A stretch of 64,000 nt of DNA from Glycomyces sambucus. Its GTDB lineage: Bacteria > Actinomycetota > Actinomycetes > Mycobacteriales > Micromonosporaceae. Position 1 is the stretch's first letter. Each line of letters starts with the position of its first letter. The notes beneath the pieces were generated by a model. That model was given only the letters and a program-made list of their open reading frames with translations, made no database searches and was not told the origin of the DNA. Both the position numbers and the translations under genes were made by a program. Location of the stretch: assembly GCF_900102815.1 (NCBI RefSeq), contig NZ_FNGF01000003.1, forward strand, positions 186,001-250,000, in the 5' to 3' direction. Below are positions 1 through 8,889 of the stretch, one piece after another.

Positions 1-899
1 TCCAGGCCGGTCACGAATTCGCCGGTGAGGGCCTCGAACGCGGTGTTGCGGGCCGCGAACGTGCCGCCGTTGGCGTCCTTGCGGATGACGCGGACGCGCG
101 GGTCGAGCGCGGCGGCCGCGGCGAGGACCGCGTCGTACCCGGGCCCGGAGGCGTCGTCGACGACCAGGAGCTCCAGGTTCGCCCACGTGCCCGACAGGAT
201 CGACCGGGCGGCGGTGAGCAGGGCCCGGTCGGGCCGGTACGCGGTCATGACGACCGAGACCTTCGGCCCGTCGACGCTCGCGGGCGCGGCGTCGGCGCCG
301 AGCCGGTCGAACCACGGCGGTGCACCGTCGGCATCGGCCTCGGCATCGAGGTCGACCCGCAGTTCCGGGTGCCCGCACAGGGCGCCGAGCCGGGCGACCC
401 ACGCCTGCGCGTCGCCGCCCGCGTCCGGGTGCTCCAGGTCCGCGAGCAGCGCGTCCCGCTCCGGTTCGGGCAGGTGCTTGTAGCGGCGCAGCAGCCGCCG
501 GACCCGGTCGGCGTCGCCCGCGGCGAACGCGAGCTGCGCGTGCACCGCCGCGTCGCGGGCCGCGACCCGCTTCGGGCCGCCCAGCTCCAGCGCGAGGTCG
601 TAGAGCGCCAGCGCGTCCCGCCGGTCCTCCGCGGTCCCGAACTGGAGGCCGACCACGCGGGCGAGGTCGCACAGCGCCTCGGGGTCCGCGTCGACGCGCC
701 GCCCCTCCCGCGCCGCCGCCAGCAGCTCCGGGAGCGTCAGGTCGCGGGTCGCGGCGGCCGCGAGCAGGTACCGGCCGCCCGGGGAGCGGGTCCGCAGGGC
801 GGTCGAGGCGAGCGAGCCCCGCCGGCGGGCCTTCGACTGCGCCAGTTGGTCGTCGATCAGGCGGGCCGGGTAGCGCGAGCCCTCGTCAGCTGGGGTCAT
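1..899 (-). CDS. Family 2 glycosyltransferase, C-terminus cut by the window edge
   Basis: A 299-codon open frame runs off the left edge. Residues 1 to about 205 are helical, Ala/Arg/Leu-rich and TPR-like, with no motif I recognise. From about residue 213 a GT-A fold begins: VSVVMTAYRPDR, then LLVVDDAS near 245-251, the nucleotide-sugar binding strand of GT2 enzymes. The acceptor half lies outside the window. The ATG at 899 is the first plausible start, although no strong ribosome site precedes it. It is divergent from the GT2 gene at 1063 and belongs to the same polysaccharide or wall-glycan block. Donor and acceptor sugars cannot be told from sequence. Confidence 0.8.
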   Translation of the reverse strand, partial: MTPADEGSRYPARLIDDQLAQSKARRRGSLASTALRTRSPGGRYLLAAAATRDLTLPELLAAAREGRRVDADPEALCDLARVVGLQFGTAEDRRDALALYDLALELGGPKRVAARDAAVHAQLAFAAGDADRVRRLLRRYKHLPEPERDALLADLEHPDAGGDAQAWVARLGALCGHPELRVDLDAEADADGAPPWFDRLGADAAPASVDGPKVSVVMTAYRPDRALLTAARSILSGTWANLELLVVDDASGPGYDAVLAAAAALDPRVRVIRKDANGGTFAARNTAFEALTGEFVTGL

Positions 900-1062
900 C
901 TCGTCCGTTCATCTCTGCGTCGCATTCAGCCAAGATCCTCGCGTGCCCAGTGGCTCGGAAGTTGAATTGAAAGCGAACGGACGCCCTCACCTGCGTAAAC
1001 AGATGTTGAACTGGGAAGCCGGTCGATGTCCGCCGCCGCTCCCGGGATATCGTGGGCGCGAA

Positions 1063-2562
1063 ATGAGCGACTCACCGAAACGCCCGCGCATCGTCCGCAA
1101 CGACTATAGAGCCCTCCACCCGCCGCAGGCGGCAGCGTGGAAGCCGAGTCTCGCGGTGAGCGTCGTCATCCCAGCCTACGGCGCCCAGGAGAAGCTGGAC
1201 CTCACGCTGGCCGCCCTCGCGGCCCAGACGTACCCGGCCGACCTCATGGAGGTCGTCGTCGTCGACGACAACTCCGCGCCGCCCCTGCGCCTGCCCGGGC
1301 TCCGGCCCGAGCACACCCGGCTCGTCACCACCACGCCCGACTCGTGGGGGTCCGCGCACGGCGTCAACACCGGCGTCGCCCACGCCGACGGCCAGGTGAT
1401 CCTGCGCCTCGACTCCGACATGGTCGCCTACCGCGACCACGTCGAGGCCCAGATGCGCTGGCACCACGCCGCCGACTACCTCGCCGTCCTGGGCCACAAG
1501 CGGTTCACCGCGTGGGAGCCCGGCCGCCTCACCCCCGAGCAGGTCCACGAGAAGGTCCTCGTCGGGGAGGGCGAGGCGCTGTTCGCGGTCGAGGACTCGA
1601 CCGCGCACTGGATCGAGAAGGTCATCGCCGACACCGACGGACTCACCGCCCACCACCCCACGAACTACCGGGTGTTCATCGGCGCCACCGGGTCCCTCCA
1701 CCGCGACTTCTTCAAGACCGCCGGGGGCCTCGACACCGACCTGCGCCTGGGCAGCGACACCGAGTTCGCGTACCGGCTCTCCCAGGCCGGCGCCGTCTTC
1801 GTCCCCGAGACCACCTCCTCCGCCTGGCACCTCGGCATCCCGCAGATGCAGGAGAAGGAGGAGGAGGGCCGCCGCCAGCGCGTCCCCTACATCGCCCAGC
1901 GCGTCCCCCTCCACGGCTGGCGCCGCACCGCCGCGCCCCGCGCCTGGCGGGTCCCCCTGGTGGACATGGTCGTCGACATCACCGGCGCCAACGTGTCCGA
2001 AGTGGACGCCGCCGTGGCGCCCGTCCTCGGCGGCCCCGACGGCGACGTGCGCGTCACCCTCGTCACCGGCCAGGGCCCCGCCCCCCAGGACCGCGCCTCC
2101 ATCCTCGCCGGCGACGGCGCCCAGCTCCGCCTCGTCGAAGAGCTCTACGGCCACGAGGCCCGCGTCCGCCTCAGCGCGCAGGCCCCCGAACCCGACCCCG
2201 CCGTCCCCTACCGGCTCCTCCTCCCCCGCCCGGTCCCCTTGCGCGCCAAGAGCCTCGGCCGGATGCTCCAGCTCATGGAGCGCGTCGACGCCGGACTCGT
2301 CCTCGCCGAACTCCCCGACGGACCCCCCGCTAGGCTCGAACGGACCGCCGCGTTCGCGCGCGCCCGGCACATCGCCGGCGACACCGGCCTCGACCAGGTC
2401 GTCGCCGGGATCTGGGGCGCCACCGTGTTCGCGGACCTCACCGCACCCGAACCGGAGGGCACCGTGTTCAACCCCCCGCCCGCCGACCTCGCGCGCCGGT
2501 TCGCCCGCAAGTACTTCGACGCCCGCCAGCGCGCCCGGCTGCGCGCCATGCTCAAGCGCTAG
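1063..2562 (+). CDS. Family 2 glycosyltransferase (tandem copy 1)
   Basis: This 499-residue protein has a GT-A domain at about 30-290: SVVIPAYG, the VVVVDD strand at 64-69, and a DSD metal/nucleotide motif at 117-119. It probably transfers a sugar from an NDP donor at the inner face of the membrane. The C-terminal 200 residues form a second alpha/beta domain shared only with the next gene. I chose the ATG at 1063; the frame is open upstream to 943, but that stretch lacks coding character. The stop codon is followed at once by the AGGAG site of the next gene, so the two are co-translated paralogues. A 53-bp block (1454-1506) is identical to one in that paralogue. Confidence 0.82.
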   Translation: MSDSPKRPRIVRNDYRALHPPQAAAWKPSLAVSVVIPAYGAQEKLDLTLAALAAQTYPADLMEVVVVDDNSAPPLRLPGLRPEHTRLVTTTPDSWGSAHGVNTGVAHADGQVILRLDSDMVAYRDHVEAQMRWHHAADYLAVLGHKRFTAWEPGRLTPEQVHEKVLVGEGEALFAVEDSTAHWIEKVIADTDGLTAHHPTNYRVFIGATGSLHRDFFKTAGGLDTDLRLGSDTEFAYRLSQAGAVFVPETTSSAWHLGIPQMQEKEEEGRRQRVPYIAQRVPLHGWRRTAAPRAWRVPLVDMVVDITGANVSEVDAAVAPVLGGPDGDVRVTLVTGQGPAPQDRASILAGDGAQLRLVEELYGHEARVRLSAQAPEPDPAVPYRLLLPRPVPLRAKSLGRMLQLMERVDAGLVLAELPDGPPARLERTAAFARARHIAGDTGLDQVVAGIWGATVFADLTAPEPEGTVFNPPPADLARRFARKYFDARQRARLRAMLKR

Positions 2563-2571
2563 GAGCGCACC

Positions 2572-3996
2572 GTGAACGTCCTCCGCCGCAACGACTACGG
2601 CCCCCTGACCCGACCCGGCGAGGACCGGCCCCCCTCCCTGAGCGTCAGCGTCGTCATCCCCGCCCACGGCCACCAGGACAAGCTCGACATCACCCTCGCC
2701 TCCCTCGCCGCGCAGACCTACCCGTCGACGCTGCTCGAAGTCGTCGTCGTCGACGACGGCACCGAACCGGCGCTGCGGCTCCCCGAGATCCGCCCCGAGA
2801 CCACCCGGATCGTCGCCCCCCTCGACGGCGGCTGGGCCTCCGCCCACGCCACCAACTCCGGTGTCGCCCAGAGCGACGGCGACGTGGTGCTGCGCCTGGA
2901 CGCCGACATGCTCGCCTTCGACGACCACGTCGCGTCGCAGCTGCGCTGGCACCACGCCGCCGACTACCTCGCCGTCCTGGGCCACAAGCGGTTCGTGGAC
3001 TACCGGACCGGCGACCTCGACCCGGTCGACGTGTTCGAGGCCGTCCGCGCCGGGAAGGCCGCTTCGCTCTACGACCGGGCCGAACCCCAGTGGGTCGAGC
3101 AGATCATCGAGGCCACCGGCGGCCTGCGCGACGCCGACCACCGGGCGTTCCGCGTCCTCGTCGGCGCCTCGTTCTCCGTGCACCGCGGCATGTACGAGGC
3201 CGCCGGCGGCATGGACGCCGACGTGGTCCTCGGCTCCGACACGGTCTTCGGCTACCGGCTCCACCAGGCCGGCGCGCTCTTCGTCCCCGACGACGACTCC
3301 TCCGCCTGGCACCTCGGCCCCCGTCAGATCGCCTCCCGCGGCGACCTCGCCAAGGCGTACCGCCGGCCCCAGATCGCCAACCGCGTCCCCGAAGTGGACC
3401 TCAAGCGGCCCAGGGCGAACCGGAGCTGGGACACCCCCCTCGCCGACGTCGTCGTCCCCACAGGGGACGGCACCGAGTCCTGTGTGGACGCGATCCTCAC
3501 CGGCACGGTCCACGACCTGCGCGTCACCGTCACCGGTGAGCAGCCCGAACCCCTCACCGGCCGCCACGCGCCCCTCGACGACCCCGCGTTCGCCGCCCGG
3601 CTCCTCATGGAGACCTATAGAGGAGAGGCACGGGTCCGGTTCGCCGCCAAGGAGGAACCCGACACCCGCGTGCCCTACCGGATCGAGATCCCCGCCGCCG
3701 CCGAACCGGGACCGGACGCCGTCGCCGCCCTCATCGCGTACGCCAACGAGCACCGCCTCGGACGCCTCGAACTCGCACTCCCGCAAGGGACCGTGACACT
3801 CGAGCGCACCGCCGCCGCCGCCCGCGCCGCGCACCTCGGCACGAGTATCGAAGCAGTGTGGGGCACCGAGCGGGTCGCGACCGGCCCGCTCGCGGACGCC
3901 TTCGCGCCCTCAGCGCCCGGAGACGCGGCCGGCGGCCGGGACGGTGGCCTCGGCGGATCGCTCCGCCGCGCCGTCCTGCGCGGCCTCGGACGCTGA
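2572..3996 (+). CDS. Family 2 glycosyltransferase (tandem copy 2)
   Basis: This 474-residue paralogue of the preceding gene has the same order of parts: SVVIPAHG near 26-33, VVVVDDG at 57-63, DAD at 110-112, and the shared C-terminal domain. The GTG start at 2572 is fixed by an AGGAG motif overlapping the previous stop, with good spacing. The last 87 bases (3910-3996) overlap tail to tail with the glycosyltransferase on the other strand. In that overlap both proteins have low-complexity ends. Function is inferred from the fold only; a role in surface polysaccharide assembly follows from its neighbours. Confidence 0.82.
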   Translation: MNVLRRNDYGPLTRPGEDRPPSLSVSVVIPAHGHQDKLDITLASLAAQTYPSTLLEVVVVDDGTEPALRLPEIRPETTRIVAPLDGGWASAHATNSGVAQSDGDVVLRLDADMLAFDDHVASQLRWHHAADYLAVLGHKRFVDYRTGDLDPVDVFEAVRAGKAASLYDRAEPQWVEQIIEATGGLRDADHRAFRVLVGASFSVHRGMYEAAGGMDADVVLGSDTVFGYRLHQAGALFVPDDDSSAWHLGPRQIASRGDLAKAYRRPQIANRVPEVDLKRPRANRSWDTPLADVVVPTGDGTESCVDAILTGTVHDLRVTVTGEQPEPLTGRHAPLDDPAFAARLLMETYRGEARVRFAAKEEPDTRVPYRIEIPAAAEPGPDAVAALIAYANEHRLGRLELALPQGTVTLERTAAAARAAHLGTSIEAVWGTERVATGPLADAFAPSAPGDAAGGRDGGLGGSLRRAVLRGLGR

Positions 3997-5133
3997 CACC
4001 GGCGCCGACGGCGCCGCATCAGCGGCGGGACCGCTCCCGAGCGCGTCACCGGCGGCCGTGCCCGGCACGGCCGCACCATTTCCGGCCGTCCCGTTCCCGG
4101 CCGCACCGTTCCCAGTGCTCTTGTCGCCCTCAGCGCCCTTGACGCGCCGGGCCAGCCGGTACACCTGCCGCAGCGCCTCGTACCCGAGGTACGCGCGGGC
4201 CGCCAGCAGCCGCTGCTTCAGACCCGTCACCCCGCCCGCGGGCCGCCACGACTCCGGACCCGGGTGGTAGCGGCGGTACAGGGCCGACGTGCGGCGGAAG
4301 AACTCACGGCGCTTCTTCGGGTCCACCCGCTCGGTGTTCCCGATGACCAGCAGCAGGTGCCACACCATGTGGTTGAACAGGGCCACGCGGACGCCCTCGT
4401 CCGCGACGCCCTCGAAGTCGTCCCAGACCCGCTGCCACTGCGTGAACACGTCGAAGTGCCGGTCGTCGCGGGTGCGCGTGATCGAGGACCCGGCGCGCTG
4501 GCGCCACTGGTAGCAGCACTCGGTGACGACGGCGATCCGCTCGGCGCGGCGCAGGAGCCCGTAGGTCCAGGGGATGTCGGTGTACCAGCCCGCGGGGAAG
4601 CCGAGGTCGATGCCGGTGAGGAACGCGCGGCGGGAGACCTTGGTCCAGGGGGTGTGGGTGTAGTCGACGATGCGCGGCCACTCGGCGAGCGTGAACCCGG
4701 CCGGGTCGGCGGGGCAGTCGGCGGCGAGGCCGGCGAGCTCGCCGATCTCGACGGCGCCGGTGTCGCGGACCTTCTCGTGCTGGACGAGGACCACGTCGGG
4801 CCGGGCCGGTCCCTCGACGGCGGCGAGCACGCGCTCGACGGCGCCGGGCTTGAGCTCGTCGTCGCCGTCCACGAACCAGACGTAGTCTCCGGTCGCCTGC
4901 GCGAGCCCGAAGTTCCGGGCCGGACCCGAGCCCGCGTTCTGCGGGGTCGAGACGATCCGGATGCGGGGGTCCGCGGCGGCGAAGCGCTCGGCGACGGCGC
5001 GGGAGCCGTCGGGCGAGCAGTCGTCGACCACGACGACCTCGAGCCGGTCTCCCCCGCCGACGATCGTCCGGAGGCAGCCGGCGAGGTACGCCTCGGCCTC
5101 ATAGACGGGGATGACGATGCTCAAAGAGGGCAT
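3910..5133 (-). CDS. Family 2 glycosyltransferase with low-complexity tail
   Basis: The 407-residue product begins MPSLSIVIPVYEAE and carries VVVVDDCSPDGS at 33-44 and the DGDD motif at 89-92, the classic GT2 donor site. The middle region (WTKVSRRAFL, WYTDIPWTYGL, a QW-rich stretch) resembles the glycosyltransferase domains found with CDP-glycerol and teichoic-type polymerases; this is from memory of the family. The last 70 residues are a Gly/Ala/Asn/Thr-rich repeat-like tail (GNGAAGNGTAGNGAA) that overlaps the convergent gene. A GTG at 5160 would add nine residues; the ATG at 5133 fits the family N-terminus better. Confidence 0.8.
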   Translation of the reverse strand: MPSLSIVIPVYEAEAYLAGCLRTIVGGGDRLEVVVVDDCSPDGSRAVAERFAAADPRIRIVSTPQNAGSGPARNFGLAQATGDYVWFVDGDDELKPGAVERVLAAVEGPARPDVVLVQHEKVRDTGAVEIGELAGLAADCPADPAGFTLAEWPRIVDYTHTPWTKVSRRAFLTGIDLGFPAGWYTDIPWTYGLLRRAERIAVVTECCYQWRQRAGSSITRTRDDRHFDVFTQWQRVWDDFEGVADEGVRVALFNHMVWHLLLVIGNTERVDPKKRREFFRRTSALYRRYHPGPESWRPAGGVTGLKQRLLAARAYLGYEALRQVYRLARRVKGAEGDKSTGNGAAGNGTAGNGAAVPGTAAGDALGSGPAADAAPSAPVSASEAAQDGAAERSAEATVPAAGRVSGR

Positions 5134-5471
5134 GCACCGATGGTAGCCCCAGGGGGACACCCGGATTCACCGCCGAATAGGACCCAGGTCACGGCGTGTC
5201 GCGGGAGAAACCGCATGTGAACGGCGGATTTCGGGAAGGGACGGGCGGGCGTTCCGGGCGTCGCGAGTGGGCGCCGGGAATGGTGAACATTCGCCGATCA
5301 AACGGTGAACAGATCGCCCGGACCGCAATTGCGCGCACATTACATGACGGAGGAATGAACGATCGGCCAACGGGAATTGACGTTCGCCCTGGCTAGGCCC
5401 TTGGATGTTCCCATTGCTAATCTCGGGGGACTCCCCCGGAACCACCCTGCCGATTCGCAAAGGACTCCACT
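5134..5471. other. Divergent intergenic region, AT-richer than its surroundings
   Basis: About 340 bases separate the glycosyltransferase (minus) from the dehydrogenase (plus). No gene is convincing. A perfect 6-bp inverted repeat with a 3-base loop (5424-5438) sits 33 bases upstream of the GTG at 5472. A TTGACG at 5377-5382 could be a -35 element, but no good -10 follows at normal spacing. Promoters for both genes are expected here; none can be assigned firmly. Confidence 0.4.
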
Positions 5472-6761
5472 GTGTCTCTCAACGACGTGGCATCGAACGA
5501 GCCGGGCCTGGACGTCGACCTGGTCGTGGTCGGTCAAGGCTACGTCGGCCTCCCCCTGGCCCAGGCCGCGACGGCCAAGGGCCTCACCGTCGTCGGCCTC
5601 GACCGGACCCAGCGGGTCGTCGACGCCCTCAACGCCGGCTCCAGCCACATCGACGACATCGCCGACGCCGAGCTCCGGCAGATGCTCGACCAGGGCTACA
5701 CCGCGACCACCGACGCCGCGGTCCAGGCGCGCGCGAAGGCCATCGTCATCTGCGTGCCGACCCCGCTCGGCGAGGCGGGCGGACCCGACCTCGCCGCGGT
5801 CATCGGCGCCTCCCGCGCGGCCGGCAGGCACCTGCGGCGCGGCGCGCTCGTCGTCCTGGAGTCCACCACGTACCCGGGCACGACCGAGGAGGTCGTGGCG
5901 CCGATCCTCCAGGAGGAGTCCGGGCTCGTCCCGGGCGTCGACTTCTGCCTCGCGTTCTCGCCCGAGCGGGTCGACCCGGGCAACCCGGTCTACGGGATCG
6001 TCAACACCCCCAAGGTCGTCGGCGGCCTGACGCCCGCGTGCACCGCCGCCGCGAAGGCGCTCTACTCGCGGTTCATCGACACCATCGTCGAGGCCAAGGG
6101 CCCGCGCGAGGCGGAGATGGCGAAGCTGCTGGAGAACACGTACCGGCACGTCAACATCGCGCTCGTCAACGAGATGGCGGTGTTCTGCCGCGAACTCGGC
6201 GTGGACCTGTGGGACGCGATCGGGCTCGCGAAGACCAAGCCGTTCGGGTACCAGGCGTTCTACCCCGGGCCCGGGGTCGGCGGGCACTGCATCCCGATCG
6301 ACCCGAACTACCTGTCGTACAAGGTGCGGACCCTCGGGTACCCGTTCCGGTTCGTGGAGCTGGCGCAGGAGATCAACAACCGGATGCCGGAGTACACGGT
6401 GAGCCGGGCGATGGCGAAGCTCAACGAGGCCGGCATCGCGCTGTCGCGCGCGCGGGTGCTGCTGCTGGGCGTGACCTACAAGCCCGACATCGCCGACCAG
6501 CGCGAGTCGCCCTCGACCCCGGTGGGGCGCAAGCTCCTCGACGCCGGGGCGGAGCTGGCGTACCACGACCCGCACGTGACGTCGTGGAGCGTCGGCGGGC
6601 AGGAGGTCGAGCGCGTCGCCGACCTCGCGACCGCGAAGGCCGACCTGATCGTGCTGCTCACCAACCACGCCGAGTACCGCCCGGAGGCCCTCCCGGCCGG
6701 CGTCCCCGTCCTCGACACCCGCGGCGCACTGCGCGGCGCGGACGGAGTCGAGACGCTGTAG
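5472..6761 (+). CDS. UDP-N-acetylhexosamine 6-dehydrogenase (WbpA/WecC family)
   Basis: This 429-residue enzyme oxidises a UDP-HexNAc at C6 to the uronic acid with two NAD+, feeding acidic sugars into surface polysaccharide. Seen: the Rossmann motif GQGYVG at 21-26, CVPTPL near 94-99, and the catalytic-Cys signature PGPGVGGHCIPIDP with Cys at 273. The C-terminal substrate-binding domain starts near 310. The IPIDP plus YLSYK pattern is closer to UDP-GlcNAc 6-dehydrogenases (WbpA) than to WecC, in which I recall IAVDP. The GTG start is supported by the family N-terminus. A long terminator hairpin lies 170 bases downstream. The gene fits with the adjacent glycosyltransferases. Confidence 0.88.
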   Translation: MSLNDVASNEPGLDVDLVVVGQGYVGLPLAQAATAKGLTVVGLDRTQRVVDALNAGSSHIDDIADAELRQMLDQGYTATTDAAVQARAKAIVICVPTPLGEAGGPDLAAVIGASRAAGRHLRRGALVVLESTTYPGTTEEVVAPILQEESGLVPGVDFCLAFSPERVDPGNPVYGIVNTPKVVGGLTPACTAAAKALYSRFIDTIVEAKGPREAEMAKLLENTYRHVNIALVNEMAVFCRELGVDLWDAIGLAKTKPFGYQAFYPGPGVGGHCIPIDPNYLSYKVRTLGYPFRFVELAQEINNRMPEYTVSRAMAKLNEAGIALSRARVLLLGVTYKPDIADQRESPSTPVGRKLLDAGAELAYHDPHVTSWSVGGQEVERVADLATAKADLIVLLTNHAEYRPEALPAGVPVLDTRGALRGADGVETL

Positions 6762-6929
6762 CATTCAGGGTCTTCATGGCCCTGAACTGGGAAAACACCC
6801 GCTCGACCACCCCAGGGCACTCCCCCGCCCTCCCAGGGGGGCTACCCCACGTCAAGTCTCTCGCGCGGGTCCGACAAGAACCGGCCGTTCTTACCGTCGT
6901 AACCCGTTCCTGTCACCCGAAAGCGTGAC

Positions 6930-6964
6930 GGGGCCGCCGCGCACCTCCGGTGCGCGGCGGCCCC
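6930..6964. terminator. Bidirectional terminator hairpin between convergent genes
   Basis: A perfect 15-bp GC stem (6930-6944 with 6950-6964) closes a 5-base loop between the ends of the dehydrogenase (plus) and the ABC permease (minus). There is no clear U-tract, as is common in high-GC actinobacteria. Confidence 0.8.
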
Positions 6965-6987
6965 GGATCTCCGGTTCCGAATCGGGC

Positions 6988-7749
6988 TCAGGCCACGGCG
7001 CGGGCGAACTTGCGGGTCGCCCACCACACCAGCACGATCGTGAGCGCGCCGAGGATCGCGGGCGCCTCCCACACGACACTGCTGCCGAGGTTCCCCGCGA
7101 ACAGCTCGCGCGACGCCTGGACGGCGTAGTAGAACGGGTTGAAGTCCGCCACGTTCTGGAGCCACGCCGGCGCCATGACCATCGGCAGCATGATGCCGGA
7201 GATGAGCATGATCGGCTGCACCAGCGTGTTGATCGTCGGCGCCATCGCGTCCTCGCTCTTGAGGATGATCGCGAGCCCCAGCGACACGGCCGCGAGCATG
7301 AACGCGGTGAGCATGACGATGAGCAGCATGAGCGCCACGCCCGGCCAGTACACGTCGAGCTTCCCGGTCAGCGACGCCAGGAGCACCAGCGCGAGCGACT
7401 GGAACACCGTCGTCGTCACGGTCGACAGCGTGCGCCCGAGCATGAGCGCGACCCGGCTGATCGGGGTGACGCGCATGCGCTCGATGACGCCCTGCCGCAG
7501 CTCGGCGATGAGGCCGAAGCCCACGAACGCGGAGCCGAACAGCGCCATCATGATGATGAGGCCGGGCACGAACGTCTCCATCGCGCCGTTCTCGAACCCG
7601 GGCATGCCGTCCATGGGCTCCAAGAGCGGCGCGAACAGGAACAGGAAGTAGATCGGCTGGATCAGCATGACGATGAGCCAGACCGGCTGCTTCAGGTTGA
7701 GCTTCATGGCCCGGGAGTAGACGAGCCAGGTGTCGCGGATGACCTTCAC
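6988..7749 (-). CDS. ABC-2 type exporter permease (DrrB-like)
   Basis: A 253-residue integral membrane protein with about six hydrophobic segments and the ABC-2 signature near GVIERMRVTPISR. It pairs with the ATPase directly upstream to form a drug or lipid exporter of the daunorubicin-resistance type. The GTG at 7749 lies two bases after the ATPase stop, with GGAGAAG upstream inside the ATPase gene, so the two are translationally coupled. A longer open frame exists to 8193, but it only shadows the ATPase. It ends just before the shared terminator. Confidence 0.87.
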   Translation of the reverse strand: MKVIRDTWLVYSRAMKLNLKQPVWLIVMLIQPIYFLFLFAPLLEPMDGMPGFENGAMETFVPGLIIMMALFGSAFVGFGLIAELRQGVIERMRVTPISRVALMLGRTLSTVTTTVFQSLALVLLASLTGKLDVYWPGVALMLLIVMLTAFMLAAVSLGLAIILKSEDAMAPTINTLVQPIMLISGIMLPMVMAPAWLQNVADFNPFYYAVQASRELFAGNLGSSVVWEAPAILGALTIVLVWWATRKFARAVA

Positions 7750-7751
7750 GA

Positions 7752-8720
7752 CTACTTCTCCTCTCGCAGTGACCGGCCGGTCTGCTTCAGGAAGACGTCG
7801 TCGAGGCTCGGCCGGTGCAGCTCGATGGAGGCCGGGGAGATGTCGGCGCCGTCGAGGGCGCGCAGCAGCTCGGGGAGCGCCGAGGCGCCGTCGTCGACGT
7901 AGAGGCGCAGGACCGCCACACCCGTCGCCGGGTCGGGTTCGCCGGCCTCGACCTCGCGCACGAAGTCCTTGGCGCCGAACAGGTCCCGGGCCTCGGAGGC
8001 GCGGTCGGCGACGCCGACGGCGACGACGTCCCCGGCGACCTCCTTCTTCAGCGCGATCGGGGTGCCCTCGGCGACGATCTCGCCGTGGTCGATGATCGCG
8101 AGCCGGTCGCACAGGGCGTCGGCCTCGTCGAGGTAGTGGGTGGTGAGGAAGATCGCGGTGCCGCGCTCGCGCAGGGCCCGCACCTCGTCCCACATGTGGG
8201 CGCGCGACTGGGGGTCGAGGCCGGTGGTGGGCTCGTCCAGGAACAGCAGCTTCGGTTCGTGCATGATGCCGAGCGCGATGTCGAGGCGGCGCTTCTGGCC
8301 GCCGGAGTAGGTCTTGACGTTCCGGTCGGCGTACTCGCCGAGCTGGAACGACTCCAGGACCTCGATCGCGCGCGCCTGCGAGCGCTTCTTCGACATGCCG
8401 TAGAGCCGGCCCTGCATGACGAGCTCCTCGCGGGCCGTCACCTCGCCCCAGGTGCCGCCGGCCTGGCCGACGTAGCCGATGTCGCGGCGGACCTTGCCCG
8501 CCTCGCGGGCGAGGTCGTGGCCGCAGACGACGGCCTCGCCGTCGGTGGGCTCGATGAGGGTGGAGAGCATCCGCATCGTCGTGGTCTTGCCGGCGCCGTT
8601 CGGGCCGAGGAGGCCGAAGACCTCCCCCTCCTTCACGGCGAGGTCGACGCCGCGCACGGCCTCGACCTCCTTGCCGCGGGACTTGAAGGTCTTCTTCAGT
8701 CCCTTGGTCTCGATGAGCAT
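7752..8720 (-). CDS. ABC exporter ATP-binding protein (DrrA family)
   Basis: A 322-residue ATPase. Walker A is GPNGAGKTT at 39-47, followed by the Q-loop region, signature YSGGQKRRLDIA, Walker B LLFLDEPTTGLDP and the switch His in LTTHYLDEAD. The extra C-terminal domain of about 90 residues (to SLDDVFLKQTGRSLREE) is typical of DrrA-type exporters, whose C-terminus contacts the permease. The ATG at 8720 has GAGGTA six bases upstream. It is transcribed divergently from the PadR regulator, which probably represses it through the inverted repeat between them. Confidence 0.9.
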   Translation of the reverse strand: MLIETKGLKKTFKSRGKEVEAVRGVDLAVKEGEVFGLLGPNGAGKTTTMRMLSTLIEPTDGEAVVCGHDLAREAGKVRRDIGYVGQAGGTWGEVTAREELVMQGRLYGMSKKRSQARAIEVLESFQLGEYADRNVKTYSGGQKRRLDIALGIMHEPKLLFLDEPTTGLDPQSRAHMWDEVRALRERGTAIFLTTHYLDEADALCDRLAIIDHGEIVAEGTPIALKKEVAGDVVAVGVADRASEARDLFGAKDFVREVEAGEPDPATGVAVLRLYVDDGASALPELLRALDGADISPASIELHRPSLDDVFLKQTGRSLREEK

Positions 8721-8803
8721 GGGTACCTCGCGGGTGGATCGGTGGTGGTCGGCGCGGCTCGGGCGCCGCGCCGGTATGAGTGAGTCGATCTCCTTGTTCA
8801 AGT

Positions 8804-8868
8804 TTGACTATAACCAGACCGCTGAGACGGCTGCAACTCGGTTTCCGGGCCTACACGGTCATAGTCAA
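8804..8868. promoter_or_regulatory. Candidate PadR operator: inverted repeat in the divergent promoter region
   Basis: TTGACTATAACC at 8804-8815 and GGTCATAGTCAA at 8857-8868 are inverted copies matching at 11 of 12 positions, between drrAB (minus) and padR (plus). On the minus strand TTGCAG (8836-8831), an 18-base spacer and TATAGT (8812-8807) make a plausible sigma-70-like promoter whose -10 lies inside one arm. TAATAT at 8877-8882 is a possible -10 for padR. Binding by PadR is inference from position. Confidence 0.55.
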
Positions 8869-8889
8869 CGCTGGAGTAATATCACCTGC

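Noticed and set aside
1072-3834. A 920-codon open frame on the minus strand opposite the two tandem glycosyltransferases.
   Set aside because: Val/Gly/Asp-rich mirror translation of GC-rich codons, with no domain motif; the plus-strand genes have clear GT2 motifs and ribosome sites.
5355-5396. Thirteen-codon leader-like frame (MNDRPTGIDVRPG) with GGAGGA directly in front.
   Set aside because: The ribosome site has no spacing to the ATG, and nothing suggests attenuation of the dehydrogenase gene.
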